DNA of 13,778 nucleotides from Bryobacterales bacterium. Its GTDB lineage: Bacteria; Acidobacteriota; Terriglobia; Bryobacterales; Bryobacteraceae. Positions within the stretch are counted from its first letter, which is position 1, and every line of letters starts with the position of its first letter. The notes beneath the pieces are model-generated. The model had not been told where the DNA came from. It saw only the letters and a list, made by a program, of their open reading frames with translations, and did not search any database. The translations under genes were made by a program, and so were the position numbers. The DNA lies in contig PKYZ01000353.1 in assembly GCA_003132865.1 (NCBI GenBank), positions 3,379 to 17,156 of the forward strand, read 5' to 3'. Of the stretch, positions 6,999 to 13,778 are shown piece by piece.

Positions 6999-7013
6999 GT
7001 GAGCGATGCTCAC
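6999..7013. repeat. Small hairpin at the end of the NYN gene
   Basis: GTGAGC, GAT, GCTCAC forms a perfect 6-bp stem with a 3-nt loop spanning the stop codon of the NYN gene. No T-run follows on the minus strand, so it is not a standard terminator. It may protect the 3' end or be chance. Confidence 0.3.
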
Positions 7014-8323
7014 TCTGACCTCTCTAGGCTGGGCTCCACCTTCTTGCGCCGGGGTGTCCGCTTCTTCGGCGGCCCCGCGGATCTGGGCTGCGCGGTCCTG
7101 CGGGTGGCGCGGGCCCGCGACGGAGGCGCCTCCGGGATGATCCCGGCCGCCGTGGGCTGTCCGGCTACGATAGGCTGCGGCTCTTCCACTTCCTCTTCAA
7201 CGATCGTCTCCGGCGGAGGCTCGGGCGGCGCCGGCGGATGGAACTCCGGACCCAGGTACACCGTGAGTCCCTTCTCTTCATCCGCATTGATGCGCACCAC
7301 CAGCTTATCCTGCGCGTAATTCAGCAACTCGCTGAATTCCTGGAAGCCGTACTGCTTCCAGTCGTAGTCGGGGTGTTCCTGCTTCACCCACTCGGCGAGC
7401 GCGTCGGATGCTACGCCCTCGTCCACCTCCATGCGGTGCGTCTCCAGCACATCGCGCAAGACTGGCAGGGCCGCTTCCGGCCGCACGGTGGACTTCTCGG
7501 GACCCACCGCGCCAATGCGCTTGATCATGTAACGGCCTTCGCCGCCGGTGACGTGGACGTAGTTGGCCTTTTGCAGCTTCTCCACGAAATCCGTAAAAGA
7601 GCCCGACCCGTAAGCTTTCTCGCTGAAGGCGGAATCGAGCTGCAGCATGGTGGATTTCAGCAGTCCAAGCTGCGGGCGCACGCTGCGGCGTTCCAGGGCT
7701 TGCAGGGCGCGCTCCACCAGCGGCATGGCCTGGGCCAGATCCAGCGGCGCCGGACGCCTGTGCGCCTGCTGTCCACGCTGCTGCTGCTGCTGTTGCGGCG
7801 GTTGCCCGCCGGGTTGATGGGCGGCCCGCGATTGGGGTGGCGGGGCCGGTTTGGGCTCATCCAGCAGGGATTCGTAGCTGATGAACTCGTGACAGTTCTT
7901 TTGCAGAATCGTGCTGGTGAAAGCCTTCCCGCCCAGCACGAACACGCGCTTATCGTACTGTTTCAATTTGTTGAGCAGGGCCATGAAGTCGCTATCCCCG
8001 CTGACGATGGCGAACGCGTTGATGTGATCGTGCGTGAAAGCCATCTCCAGCGCGTCCAGCGCCAGGTTGATGTCCGCGCCGTTCTTGTCGCCACGCGGCG
8101 ACGGGTCGCGCTGAACCATTTGTACGGCATGCTCCGTCATGGCGCGCGTGGCGCTTTCTTGCCGTCCCCAGTTGGCGTAGGCGATGCAGGTGACGATTTC
8201 ACCGCGTTCCTTCAGCGCATCCAGGACGGCGGCCACGTCAAATTCCCGATGTAATGTGGATTTGACGCCGATTTCGATGTTATCGAAGTCGATGAACACG
8301 GCCAGTTTGAGTTTGTCTTCCAT
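7010..8323 (-). CDS. NYN (LabA/PIN-like) nuclease-fold protein with two OST-HTH/LOTUS domains
   Basis: A 437-residue cytoplasmic protein. The N-terminal NYN domain spans about 6-155. Its acidic residues sit in FIDFDN (D12, D14, N15), NGADINLALDALEMA (D84) and IVSGDSDF (D110, D112), the set expected for a metal-dependent PIN-like ribonuclease. A low-complexity linker of Pro and Gln (160-192, including six consecutive Gln) leads to two OST-HTH (LOTUS) domains. The first is at about 195-270 (DLAQAMPLVERAL to GEGRYMIKRI) and the second at about 280-358 (AALPVLRDVLETH to GLTVYLGPE). LOTUS domains bind RNA. The C-terminus is Pro/Glu-rich and then strongly basic (PPKKRTPRRKK), suiting nucleic-acid contact. 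GAAGGA lies just upstream of the ATG. It heads the minus-strand run and is divergent from the GH36 gene. The RNA target is unknown. Confidence 0.88.
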   Translation of the reverse strand: MEDKLKLAVFIDFDNIEIGVKSTLHREFDVAAVLDALKERGEIVTCIAYANWGRQESATRAMTEHAVQMVQRDPSPRGDKNGADINLALDALEMAFTHDHINAFAIVSGDSDFMALLNKLKQYDKRVFVLGGKAFTSTILQKNCHEFISYESLLDEPKPAPPPQSRAAHQPGGQPPQQQQQQRGQQAHRRPAPLDLAQAMPLVERALQALERRSVRPQLGLLKSTMLQLDSAFSEKAYGSGSFTDFVEKLQKANYVHVTGGEGRYMIKRIGAVGPEKSTVRPEAALPVLRDVLETHRMEVDEGVASDALAEWVKQEHPDYDWKQYGFQEFSELLNYAQDKLVVRINADEEKGLTVYLGPEFHPPAPPEPPPETIVEEEVEEPQPIVAGQPTAAGIIPEAPPSRARATRRTAQPRSAGPPKKRTPRRKKVEPSLERSE

Positions 8324-8496
8324 TTACTTCCTTCTGAGGCGCTCGACTCTGGAGTTGCCGGGTGGCAATCGCGTCAGCCGCCACGCAACTCGCGCGGCGC
8401 TTGAATGTCGTTTTTGCGGCTCGCGGCCGCGACCGCCGGAAAACCAGGATCGGTTCTCGAGGGCGGGCAGCCTAAACACAGTTTATCCTAAAGCTG
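8324..8496. other. Divergent intergenic region between the NYN and GH36 genes
   Basis: 173 bp with two outward-facing genes, so it must hold promoters for both. On the plus strand TATCCT (8484-8489) stands 7 nt before the GH36 ATG. No -35 is convincing on either side. No riboswitch or small gene was recognised. Confidence 0.4.
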
Positions 8497-10644
8497 ATGT
8501 CTATGCCGATCCACCTGCGCGTCGCATGCTGCGTATCGATCGTGTGGCTGCCGGCCCTGTCACTGGCCGCACAGCTTCATCATGTCGAATACGATCCCGC
8601 GGCCCAGCGCTGGACCCTGCGCAGTGGTCCGGTGGAATACCGGCTGCGGCGATCCGGCGATGGTGTCGCGTACGATTATTTCGGTCCAGCCGGCAAACCC
8701 GCATGGCCCGCGCCGGGCGCGGCGTCCGCGGCCGCCTCCGAGATCTCGGGTTTCGTCGAAGGCGAGAATATTGGCCCGGACGATTTGCGCCTGGTGACGG
8801 TCGAGCCGACGGATGTCGACCAGGAACTGGCGTTTCTCTACCGGCACCGCCGGCTGCCGCTCGAAATCGAAGCGTTTTACTGCGTGAAAGGCGACACGGG
8901 CGTGATCACGCGCCGGCTGACGCTGACCAATCGAGGCGAGCGGGTGATGCGTATCGGCTCGCTGCCGTCGCTCGCGTGGCGCCTGCCGGCGGGCGATTAC
9001 GATCTGACCTATTTATGGGGAGGCTGGGGGCAGGAACGGCAGCTCGCCACTGAACCGTTGTCGCTCGGTCGCCGCGTCTTCACCGCCGATCGCGGGCGAT
9101 CCACAAACGGCTATGCGGCGTGGTTCGCACTGCGCGATCGCGATCGCGGCGTGTTGTACATGGCGCAGCTTGCCTGGTCCGGCAACTGGCAGATGAGCTT
9201 TGGCCGCGATCCCGGCGGCGACCGCACCCGCCCCAACCAATTGGCCCTGGCGGCCGAGCTGGGCATGCGCTTCGATTTCGGCGGCGCGCTGGCGCTGCCG
9301 CCGGGCGCGTCGTTCGCATTGCCGGAGGTGGCCTTCACGGCGACGGCGGGCGACCTGGACGATGCTGCGAATCAGTTGCACCGCTACCAGCGATCCGCGA
9401 TCCCGCGCCGGCCGGCGGGCGATCCGCTGCTGGTGCAATTCAACTCGTGGTATCCCTTCTCGGAAAACGTGTCCGCCGGGGAGTTGAAACTCGCCGCGGA
9501 TGTCGCCGCGCAGCTCGGCATCGAAGCGTTCGTACTCGATTCCGGCTGGTACAACAAGAAGGATTGGTCCCGCGAGTTGGGCGATTATCAGCCGAACTTG
9601 GCGAAGTTCCCGAACGGCTTGCAGGAAGTCGCGCGGTACGTCCGCGGCAAGGGGATGAAGTTCGGCCTGTGGGTGGAAATCGAAAACGCGGGCATCGACT
9701 CCCAGCTTGCGCGCGCGCATCCCGACTGGTTTCTGGCCTACAACGGCGCTCCGATTCTGAAGGACCAGCGGCATCAACTCAATTTCGCCAAGCCCGAGGT
9801 GCGCCAATGGGCCAGCGCCACGGCCGACCGCCTGATCCGCGATTACGACCTGGGCTGGCTCAAGATCGACTACAACATCGATATCGGCGAGCGCTTCGAT
9901 CCGCCGGGCGACGGGCGCACCGGCGATGTCCTCTATCGCCACGTGAAGGCTTATTACGGCTGGCTGGACGAGCTGCGCGCGGCGCATCCGGGACTGTTGG
10001 TGGAAAGCTGCTCGAGCGGCGGCCTGCGCTTCGATCTCGGCATTCTGGCGCATGCCCACACCACCTGGCTTTCGGACGTGGTGACGCCGTCGGCATCCGC
10101 GCAACTGGGGTACGGCTGCACGGTGGAGTTCGCGCCCGAGGTGTGCAATCACTGGATGGTGGGCGACGACGATCGCGGCCACGTGGATCTCACGAAGCCG
10201 GCAGGGTGGTGGGACTTCCTTTTCCGCATTCCCATGAATGGCCAGTTCGGCGTTTCCAGCCGCATCCTGGATTGGAGTCCGGAACTGCGCGAGCGCGCCG
10301 CCGCGAACATTGCCATGTATAAACGTTTGCGGCAGGTCGTCGACGGCGCGGACGTTTACCATCTGACCGCGCAGCCGGCACACGACGATCCGCAGGGGTG
10401 GATGGCGATTCAGTATGTTTCGAAGGATGCCCGGCGCAGCGTGGTGTTGGCTTATCGATTAGGCCGCAGCGATGGGCAGCGGACGTTCAAGTTGCGGGGA
10501 CTTACGGCGGGGCGCTATGCGGCGAGCGAAGATGGGCGGCCGGCGGGCAGCTATACCGCCGAGGAACTGTCGGGCAGGGGATTGCCGGTCAAGCTGGATG
10601 CGGAATGGCGCGCGGCGGTTGTCGAACTGACGGCGGCGCACTAA
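8497..10644 (+). CDS. Exported alpha-galactosidase, glycoside hydrolase family 36
   Basis: A 715-residue retaining glycosidase expected to release terminal alpha-galactose from oligosaccharides such as the raffinose series. The N-terminus MSMPIHLRVACCVSIVWLPA LSLAAQ is a Sec-type signal with likely cleavage near residues 24-26, so the enzyme is periplasmic or secreted. A beta-sandwich region (about 30-300) precedes the (beta/alpha)8 barrel, which starts at LLVQFNSWYPFSEN. The nucleophile is D458 in WLKIDYN and the acid/base is D527 in WLSDVVTP; the 69-residue spacing is normal for GH36. VESCSSGGLRFDLG between them is a further family signature. A C-terminal beta domain ends the protein. The length matches family members (about 700-730). 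The start has no Shine-Dalgarno sequence, and a second ATG two codons later is possible. Neighbouring genes do not form a galactoside operon. Confidence 0.93.
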   Translation: MSMPIHLRVACCVSIVWLPALSLAAQLHHVEYDPAAQRWTLRSGPVEYRLRRSGDGVAYDYFGPAGKPAWPAPGAASAAASEISGFVEGENIGPDDLRLVTVEPTDVDQELAFLYRHRRLPLEIEAFYCVKGDTGVITRRLTLTNRGERVMRIGSLPSLAWRLPAGDYDLTYLWGGWGQERQLATEPLSLGRRVFTADRGRSTNGYAAWFALRDRDRGVLYMAQLAWSGNWQMSFGRDPGGDRTRPNQLALAAELGMRFDFGGALALPPGASFALPEVAFTATAGDLDDAANQLHRYQRSAIPRRPAGDPLLVQFNSWYPFSENVSAGELKLAADVAAQLGIEAFVLDSGWYNKKDWSRELGDYQPNLAKFPNGLQEVARYVRGKGMKFGLWVEIENAGIDSQLARAHPDWFLAYNGAPILKDQRHQLNFAKPEVRQWASATADRLIRDYDLGWLKIDYNIDIGERFDPPGDGRTGDVLYRHVKAYYGWLDELRAAHPGLLVESCSSGGLRFDLGILAHAHTTWLSDVVTPSASAQLGYGCTVEFAPEVCNHWMVGDDDRGHVDLTKPAGWWDFLFRIPMNGQFGVSSRILDWSPELRERAAANIAMYKRLRQVVDGADVYHLTAQPAHDDPQGWMAIQYVSKDARRSVVLAYRLGRSDGQRTFKLRGLTAGRYAASEDGRPAGSYTAEELSGRGLPVKLDAEWRAAVVELTAAH

Positions 10645-10649
10645 GCAAT

Positions 10650-10678
10650 TTGACTTCTGAGGGCGCGCCTGAAAAAAT
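10650..10678 (+). promoter_or_regulatory. Candidate sigma70 promoter of tRNA-Leu
   Basis: TTGACT (10650-10655) and AAAAAT (10673-10678) are separated by 17 bp. Transcription would start near 10685, about 17 nt before the mature tRNA, in the gap after the GH36 stop. The -35 is 5/6 and the -10 is 4/6 to consensus. Confidence 0.55.
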
Positions 10679-10701
10679 GGAGAGAAGCCCAGCCAAATTG
10701 T

Positions 10702-10785
10702 GCGGATGTGGCGGAATTGGCAGACGCGCTAGATTCAGGTTCTAGTGATCGCAAGGTCGTGGAGGTTCAAGTCCTCTCATCCGCA
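10702..10785 (+). tRNA. tRNA-Leu (anticodon CAG)
   Basis: The acceptor arms GCGGATG (10702-10708) and CATCCGC (10778-10784) pair fully, with discriminator A at 10785. The anticodon stem CTAGA/TCTAG encloses the loop TTCAGGT, giving anticodon CAG, which reads CUG. The T-loop GGTTCAAGTCC and the long variable arm (GATCGCAAGGTC) are those of a class II leucine tRNA. The genome reads ACCG after the acceptor, so a full CCA is not encoded. It is followed by recombinase remnants, consistent with an old integration site. Confidence 0.95.
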
Positions 10786-10822
10786 CCGATAAGCTTATTA
10801 TTCTTCAATAATTTACATGAAC

Positions 10823-10845
10823 GCCCCGGATTGGGCCTGTTTTTG
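10823..10845 (+). terminator. Possible weak terminator downstream of tRNA-Leu
   Basis: GCCC, CGGATT, GGGC forms a 4-bp stem and is followed by CTGTTTTT. The stem is short, so termination would be weak. It is about 40 bp past the tRNA. The interval before it is AT-rich and holds no gene. Confidence 0.3.
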
Positions 10846-10877
10846 CGCCTCTTCCCGAAGCAAATAACGAAGCAAAT

Positions 10878-11144
10878 CTATGCCGTCTTACGCCGCTTCC
10901 CGCCAGCTTCCTTCTTCGCTTTCGGTGCATCGGAGCCTTGATTTTCGGCCTTCCTTGAAGGCATCTGCTTCGGATTAGCTTCGGTCTTGGACATCGGCAC
11001 CTGGACGGCGTTTTTCTGCTGGCGGCTCCAGGCGTCCAACTTTTCTCCTGCGTCCCGCAAATTTTTCAGACTCACGATGTTGTATCGTTCCAACATGCTC
11101 CTGGTTTCGTGGCCGCTGATGAGCATGGCCTGGGCTTCGGGTAT
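10878..11144 (-). pseudogene. C-terminal remnant of a tyrosine recombinase (phage-type integrase)
   Basis: Only the last part of an integrase remains: IPEAQAMLISGHETRSMLER followed by YNIVSLKNLRDAGEKLDAW. It has the box II GH and the nucleophile-type Tyr in RYNIV, at the spacing of family members (GHxTRSMxxRY). A TGA stop lies just before IPEAQ and no integrase-like sequence precedes it in frame. The catalytic Arg region and the whole core-binding domain are absent. The tail is a basic Lys/Pro-rich stretch (KAKKEAGGKRRKTA). It lies less than 100 bp beyond tRNA-Leu and reads toward it. Integrase genes next to the tRNA they target are common, so this is probably the relic of an integrated element. 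Confidence 0.75.
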
Positions 11145-11309
11145 TCAAGCGTTTGGGGCGGAAGTCCGGGTTGACGTTGACAGCCTTGACCCGGAAAATA
11201 TGCCTGACCGTCTGTCGGGTTTCTTTACCAAACTGCAATCGGCTAGTCCGGGGGATAGCGAACTGGCGAATCTCAGACTCCATTCAGATCGTACTGGCGG
11301 TGGTTCTTC

Positions 11310-11459
11310 TCACATCATCTTCTTCGGAAGGCTGCGCTCCGATTCCGCCAAAACGCCAATCATCTGCCACATGTCGATTGCCTCCGTCAGTGAACGGAAT
11401 TTGACGCCACGGGCGCGGAGGTCGTCGAGCATCGTTATGAGGTCGCGCAAGCTGCCGGC
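11310..11459 (-). pseudogene. Internal fragment of a serine recombinase (resolvase/invertase)
   Basis: Forty-nine codons between a TAG at 11462-11460 and a TGA at 11312-11310 read GSLRDLITMLDDLRARGVKF then RSLTEAIDMWQMIGVLAESE and RSL. This is the middle of the resolvase catalytic domain (usual form RSLRDLITLLDELRARGVGF). The family normally has about eight residues, like TSTPTGRA, between EAID and MWQM. Here they are missing in frame, and the sequence after SERSL is lost. The N-terminal catalytic Ser and the DNA-binding domain are absent. It is certainly not functional. Confidence 0.8.
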
Positions 11460-11552
11460 CTAGCCTCGATTTCCACGAACTCTCAGATGGTGGTTCTCAC
11501 GCCGGTCTTGCAAGGCGAACCCCCGCCAATTGGCCGTTGCTGACATCGGGCG

Positions 11553-11792
11553 TTAGCATTTTCGAATTTTGAGAAAGGGTGTACGGCGGCGGCACACCTG
11601 AGCCGGATCGACAAAATACAAAACATTTCGATGCCCCAATGTCTTATGGCGATTCAGGGTCGGCGTGTCGAAGCCCACCCGTCCGGAGTAGCTCTGCCGG
11701 AACTTGTGGCAGCGCCGGTGACGGTGCAGGTCGCGATAAGCCATCCTCCCCGTACTAGATAGGAGCCAAATAATGCAAGCGTAAATGCGCAT
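11553..11792 (-). pseudogene. Probable second tyrosine-recombinase remnant
   Basis: A 79-codon frame from an ATG at 11792. It contains RCHKFRQSYSGRVGFDTPTL then NRHKTLGHRNVLYFVDPAQ. This resembles the HxxR to LGH segment of tyrosine recombinases: HKFR and LGH are 25 residues apart, about the normal distance, with a Tyr shortly after. The first 15 or so residues (IYACIIWLLSS) look unrelated. The Tyr is three residues closer to GH than usual, and nothing after PAQ fits the family. I take it as a decayed C-terminal fragment from a different recombinase than the one at 10878. Confidence is moderate because only short motifs support it. Confidence 0.45.
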
Positions 11793-11798
11793 TCAGCG

Positions 11799-12614
11799 TC
11801 ATCGCGCACCCAGGGATTCTCTTGGACTAGCTAGGCCATCAATCTCGGCCTTGCGTCCAGTCGCGTCTAGCGCCCTGAGGTAAACGCTCACGACGTGAGG
11901 ATCGTTCGGGGTTAGCGATCTTGCCCTGCTCGCGTACTCCAGCCCGACGTCCGTCTGGTCGCGGCCGAAAGCGATTCGGGCCCGATTGGTGAGTGCCTTC
12001 GCATCCTCGGGCTGAATGGCGAGGGCAGAATCGAAGTATTTCTCAGCCGCCTCATATTCTCCAAGGGCTACTAGCGCACTTCCGCCCAGGTTGGTTTCGA
12101 GCCGGAAATGAAGTTCCTTCGTGAAGCCGGCAGTTCCGACGTGTTTCGAAAGAGAATCGAGGAGGAGCCGCGCTGCGCGGGCGTGGCCTTTTCTGAGGAG
12201 GTAACGCGCGGCGTTCATTTCGGTCGTAAAACGATCATCAATTGAGCCGCCGATCTCAGTATCCGCGATGACTCGCGGGCCAAGTGCCTTTTCGATCGAC
12301 CTGAACCGACTCTCATGGTCGGCCAGTGTCCTCTCGATACGAACAAATTCGGCAGCATACAGTGGCTCGCCGCTCGAGGCGCCATCAGTTTCCCCAGGAC
12401 AAGTGTCCAGTTTCGCGAGCACTTCAAAACAGACGGCGCTGGCATGTCGCGACGCGCGTTCCTGGGAACCAGTGCGATCCGCATTGGCCTTGCCATCAAC
12501 AAGGTCAGAGATGCCGCGCACCACGAGCGCGCAGACATGCTGGTTCAGATACGCACCATGCAGCAAGCCATAGCTCCGCGCTACTACGAGCGCCTCGGCC
12601 GACAAATGCGCCAA
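11799..12614 (-). pseudogene. 5'-truncated nucleoside-phosphorylase-fold / TPR protein
   Basis: A 271-codon frame from a TTG at 12614 (no ATG and no ribosome-binding site). Residues 16-70 match the last part of a purine-nucleoside-phosphorylase (PNP_UDP) domain: YGLLHGAYLNQHVCALVVRG then ISDLVDGKANAD and SQERASRHASAVCFEVLAKL, with the catalytic-type Asp in ISD (D37). The other 200 or so residues of the domain are missing; upstream is a stop and then the kinase promoter. A linker (71-130) leads to helical repeats. Two TPR units are clear, at about 172-205 (ALGEYEAAEKYFDSALAIQP) and 206-239. PNP-fold plus TPR proteins occur among bacterial NLR-like and conflict effectors, where the PNP domain attacks nucleosides or nucleotides. 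As it stands it should lack that activity. Confidence 0.65.
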
Positions 12615-12669
12615 CTTCGAAGGAGGTCCGGAGCGTCTGGCTTTTGGAGGGCAAGTTTCACATCTTCAC

Positions 12670-12685
12670 GGTACCATTTGGTACC
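12670..12685. repeat. Inverted repeat upstream of the PfkB-family gene
   Basis: GGTACCA, TT, TGGTACC: perfect 7-bp arms with a 2-nt spacer, about 110-125 bp before the presumed promoter. It could be an operator half-site pair or a chance palindrome. Nothing else was found in 12615-12780. Confidence 0.35.
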
Positions 12686-12796
12686 GCCGGCAGGCAAGGA
12701 AGTGGTTCAGCGAATGCTATCAGGCTCTTGAGCGTCTGCCAAGTCTATCTGGGGCGTGTGTATGGCCCTGGTCCCCAGCCGCACTCCCCGCGCCGC

Positions 12797-12808
12797 TACA
12801 ATGGTTCC
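12797..12808 (+). promoter_or_regulatory. Candidate -10 element of the PfkB-family gene (leaderless start)
   Basis: TACAAT (12797-12802) is followed by GGTTCC and then the TTG start codon at 12809, so the predicted start of transcription coincides with the start codon. The preceding CGCGCCGC resembles the CGCGCCG before TACAATG in the boxC repeat. No -35 is evident. Confidence 0.45.
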
Positions 12809-13738
12809 TTGATCGTCACTCTCACCGTCAATCCCGCACTCGACCGCACCCTCTCCGTGGACCGGCTGGCGTTCGAGGATCGCGCCTACATCGAGTCCCG
12901 GCACAAATCGCCCGGCGGACGGGGCATCAACGCGGCTTGCGTGATCCATTCGTTCGGCGGAAAGCCGCTAGCCATCTTTCCCAGCGGCGGAAAAAACGGG
13001 AAATGCTTCGAGGGACTCCTGTGCGTCTACGGGTATGCCACCGTTGCCGTTCCCGCCGGCCACGAGATCCGCACCAACCTCACCATCACCGACCGGCAGG
13101 GCCTTACCGTCAGCGTGAACGAACGCGGCCCGCATCTCGGGAAGGCCGAAGTCGATCGGCTCGAAAAGGCGGTGCAGAAGAATCTCGACGGCGCCTCGTG
13201 GCTGATGCTGTGCGGCAGCCTGCCCCCCGGCGTGCCCTCCAATTTTTACGCCCGCCTGATCGGCATGGCGCGCCGCGAGAAAGTGAAGACGCTGCTGGAC
13301 ACCGACGGCGACGCTCTGCGCGAAGGCATCGAAGCCGCGCCCACAGTGGTCTCGCCCAATCAGCACGAAGCCGAGCGCCTGCTGAACCGGGCCCTGGTCA
13401 CCCGCAATCACTTCCTGGACGCAGTGGCCCGTATACGCGCCATGGGACCCGAGATGGTCGCGCTCTCGCTCGGCAGCCGCGGCGCCATGGGAGCCATTGA
13501 AGGGACCATCATCGAAGCCCTCCCGCCGCGCGTGGAAGTGCTCTGTCCCATCGGCGCGGGCGACGCCTTGGCCGCGGCTTTCGCGTGGTCCATGGAACGT
13601 AACGGCGATTTCACGGATGCGCTGCGCTGGGGTGTAGCCACCGGCACCGCCTCCGCCACACTGCCCGGCCTTCGCCTGGCCTCTCTGGACCAGGCTAAAG
13701 AAGTCTACCGGCAGGTAGAAGTGCGCCGCATCGAATAG
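12809..13738 (+). CDS. PfkB-family hexose kinase (1-phosphofructokinase / tagatose-6-phosphate kinase type)
   Basis: A 309-residue cytoplasmic kinase of the ribokinase fold. It transfers phosphate from ATP to a sugar phosphate, most likely fructose 1-phosphate, fructose 6-phosphate or tagatose 6-phosphate. Visible motifs are IVTLTVNPALDRTLSVDRL at the start, GGRGINAACVIHSFGG (36-51, sugar-binding signature 1), TRTNLTITD-like IRTNLTITDRQG (87-98), CGSLPPGVPSNFY (135-147) and PIGAGDALAAAF (247-258, with catalytic D252 in GAGD). The TTG at 12809 is chosen because homologues begin at IVTLTVNP, the length is then normal (about 310), and the frame further upstream is non-homologous. There is no Shine-Dalgarno sequence. 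The exact substrate is not fixed by motifs. The next gene starts 7 nt after the stop, so this is probably the first gene of an operon. Confidence 0.88.
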   Translation: MIVTLTVNPALDRTLSVDRLAFEDRAYIESRHKSPGGRGINAACVIHSFGGKPLAIFPSGGKNGKCFEGLLCVYGYATVAVPAGHEIRTNLTITDRQGLTVSVNERGPHLGKAEVDRLEKAVQKNLDGASWLMLCGSLPPGVPSNFYARLIGMARREKVKTLLDTDGDALREGIEAAPTVVSPNQHEAERLLNRALVTRNHFLDAVARIRAMGPEMVALSLGSRGAMGAIEGTIIEALPPRVEVLCPIGAGDALAAAFAWSMERNGDFTDALRWGVATGTASATLPGLRLASLDQAKEVYRQVEVRRIE

Positions 13739-13745
13739 GAACACG

Positions 13746-13778
13746 GTGGCCTACACTCGATCCCGCGCGGCCGGCGCC
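13746..13778 (+). CDS. Start of a further gene (partial)
   Basis: A GTG codon preceded by AGGA with 5-nt spacing (13737-13740) opens a frame, VAYTRSRAAGA, that runs off the right edge. The close spacing to the kinase stop suggests one operon. Eleven codons do not allow identification. Confidence 0.4.
   Translation, partial: MAYTRSRAAGA

Noticed and set aside
9013..10383. Long minus-strand open frame opposite the alpha-galactosidase (and the similar plus-strand frames opposite the oxidoreductase and NYN genes)
   Set aside because: Mirror frames of real genes with biased composition and no recognisable domains.
10708..10941. Open frame beginning MAELADALDSGSSDRKVVE
   Set aside because: This is the well-known spurious translation of a class II tRNA-Leu gene; the tRNA fold at 10702-10785 explains it.
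10987..11463. 158-codon plus-strand frame over the recombinase remnants
   Set aside because: It runs antisense to the integrase tail and the resolvase fragment, which have clear protein motifs on the minus strand.
12326..12808. 160-codon upstream extension of the PfkB-family frame
   Set aside because: It is non-homologous, Arg-rich, overlaps the PNP/TPR remnant on the other strand, and lies upstream of the likely promoter. Homologues start at IVTLTVNP.

Overview
The window reads as a chromosomal segment of a GC-rich, aerobic soil-type bacterium. My best guess is Acidobacteriota (Bryobacterales/Solibacter-like). This rests on gene content only: box-pathway genes, a Tat-secreted Gfo/Idh/MocA oxidoreductase, an exported GH36 alpha-galactosidase and many decayed recombinase and toxin-antitoxin genes. 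No marker gene proves the taxon.

Layout. Positions 1-2390 (minus) hold boxC followed directly by boxB, which runs off the left edge; both act in aerobic benzoyl-CoA degradation. Positions 2416-4035 are a visibly different stretch. It carries a frameshifted FRG-domain gene and a 90-codon orphan ORF, and is bounded by two copies of an exact 23-bp direct repeat. One copy lies on the boxC start region. Positions 4081-8323 form a long minus-strand run, in transcription order: NYN/OST-HTH protein, truncated PIN toxin, ribbon-helix-helix-like antitoxin, Gfo/Idh/MocA oxidoreductase, Xre/ParS antitoxin and frameshifted RES toxin. Positions 8497-10644 (plus) encode the secreted GH36 enzyme. A tRNA-Leu(CAG) follows at 10702-10785. 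From there to about 12614 is a stretch of decayed genes, all on the minus strand: an integrase tail, a serine-resolvase fragment, a second tyrosine-recombinase-like fragment, and a 5'-truncated nucleoside-phosphorylase-fold/TPR gene. A PfkB-family sugar kinase (12809-13738, plus) and the first codons of a further gene close the window.

How it fits together. Stable metabolic genes (benzoyl-CoA catabolism, galactoside hydrolysis, sugar phosphate phosphorylation) are interleaved with conflict and mobility genes that are mostly broken. In both toxin-antitoxin loci the toxin is damaged and the antitoxin frame is open. Several genes lacking a Shine-Dalgarno sequence (boxC, pfkB, the Xre antitoxin, possibly the GH36 gene) have a -10-like hexamer 5-8 nt before the start codon, which suggests leaderless transcripts. 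boxB, the Gfo/Idh/MocA gene and the NYN gene have clear ribosome-binding sites. I saw no CRISPR array, rRNA or intact transposase. No clearly new system stands out. The best candidates for follow-up are the repeat-bounded FRG cassette and the leaderless promoter pattern.
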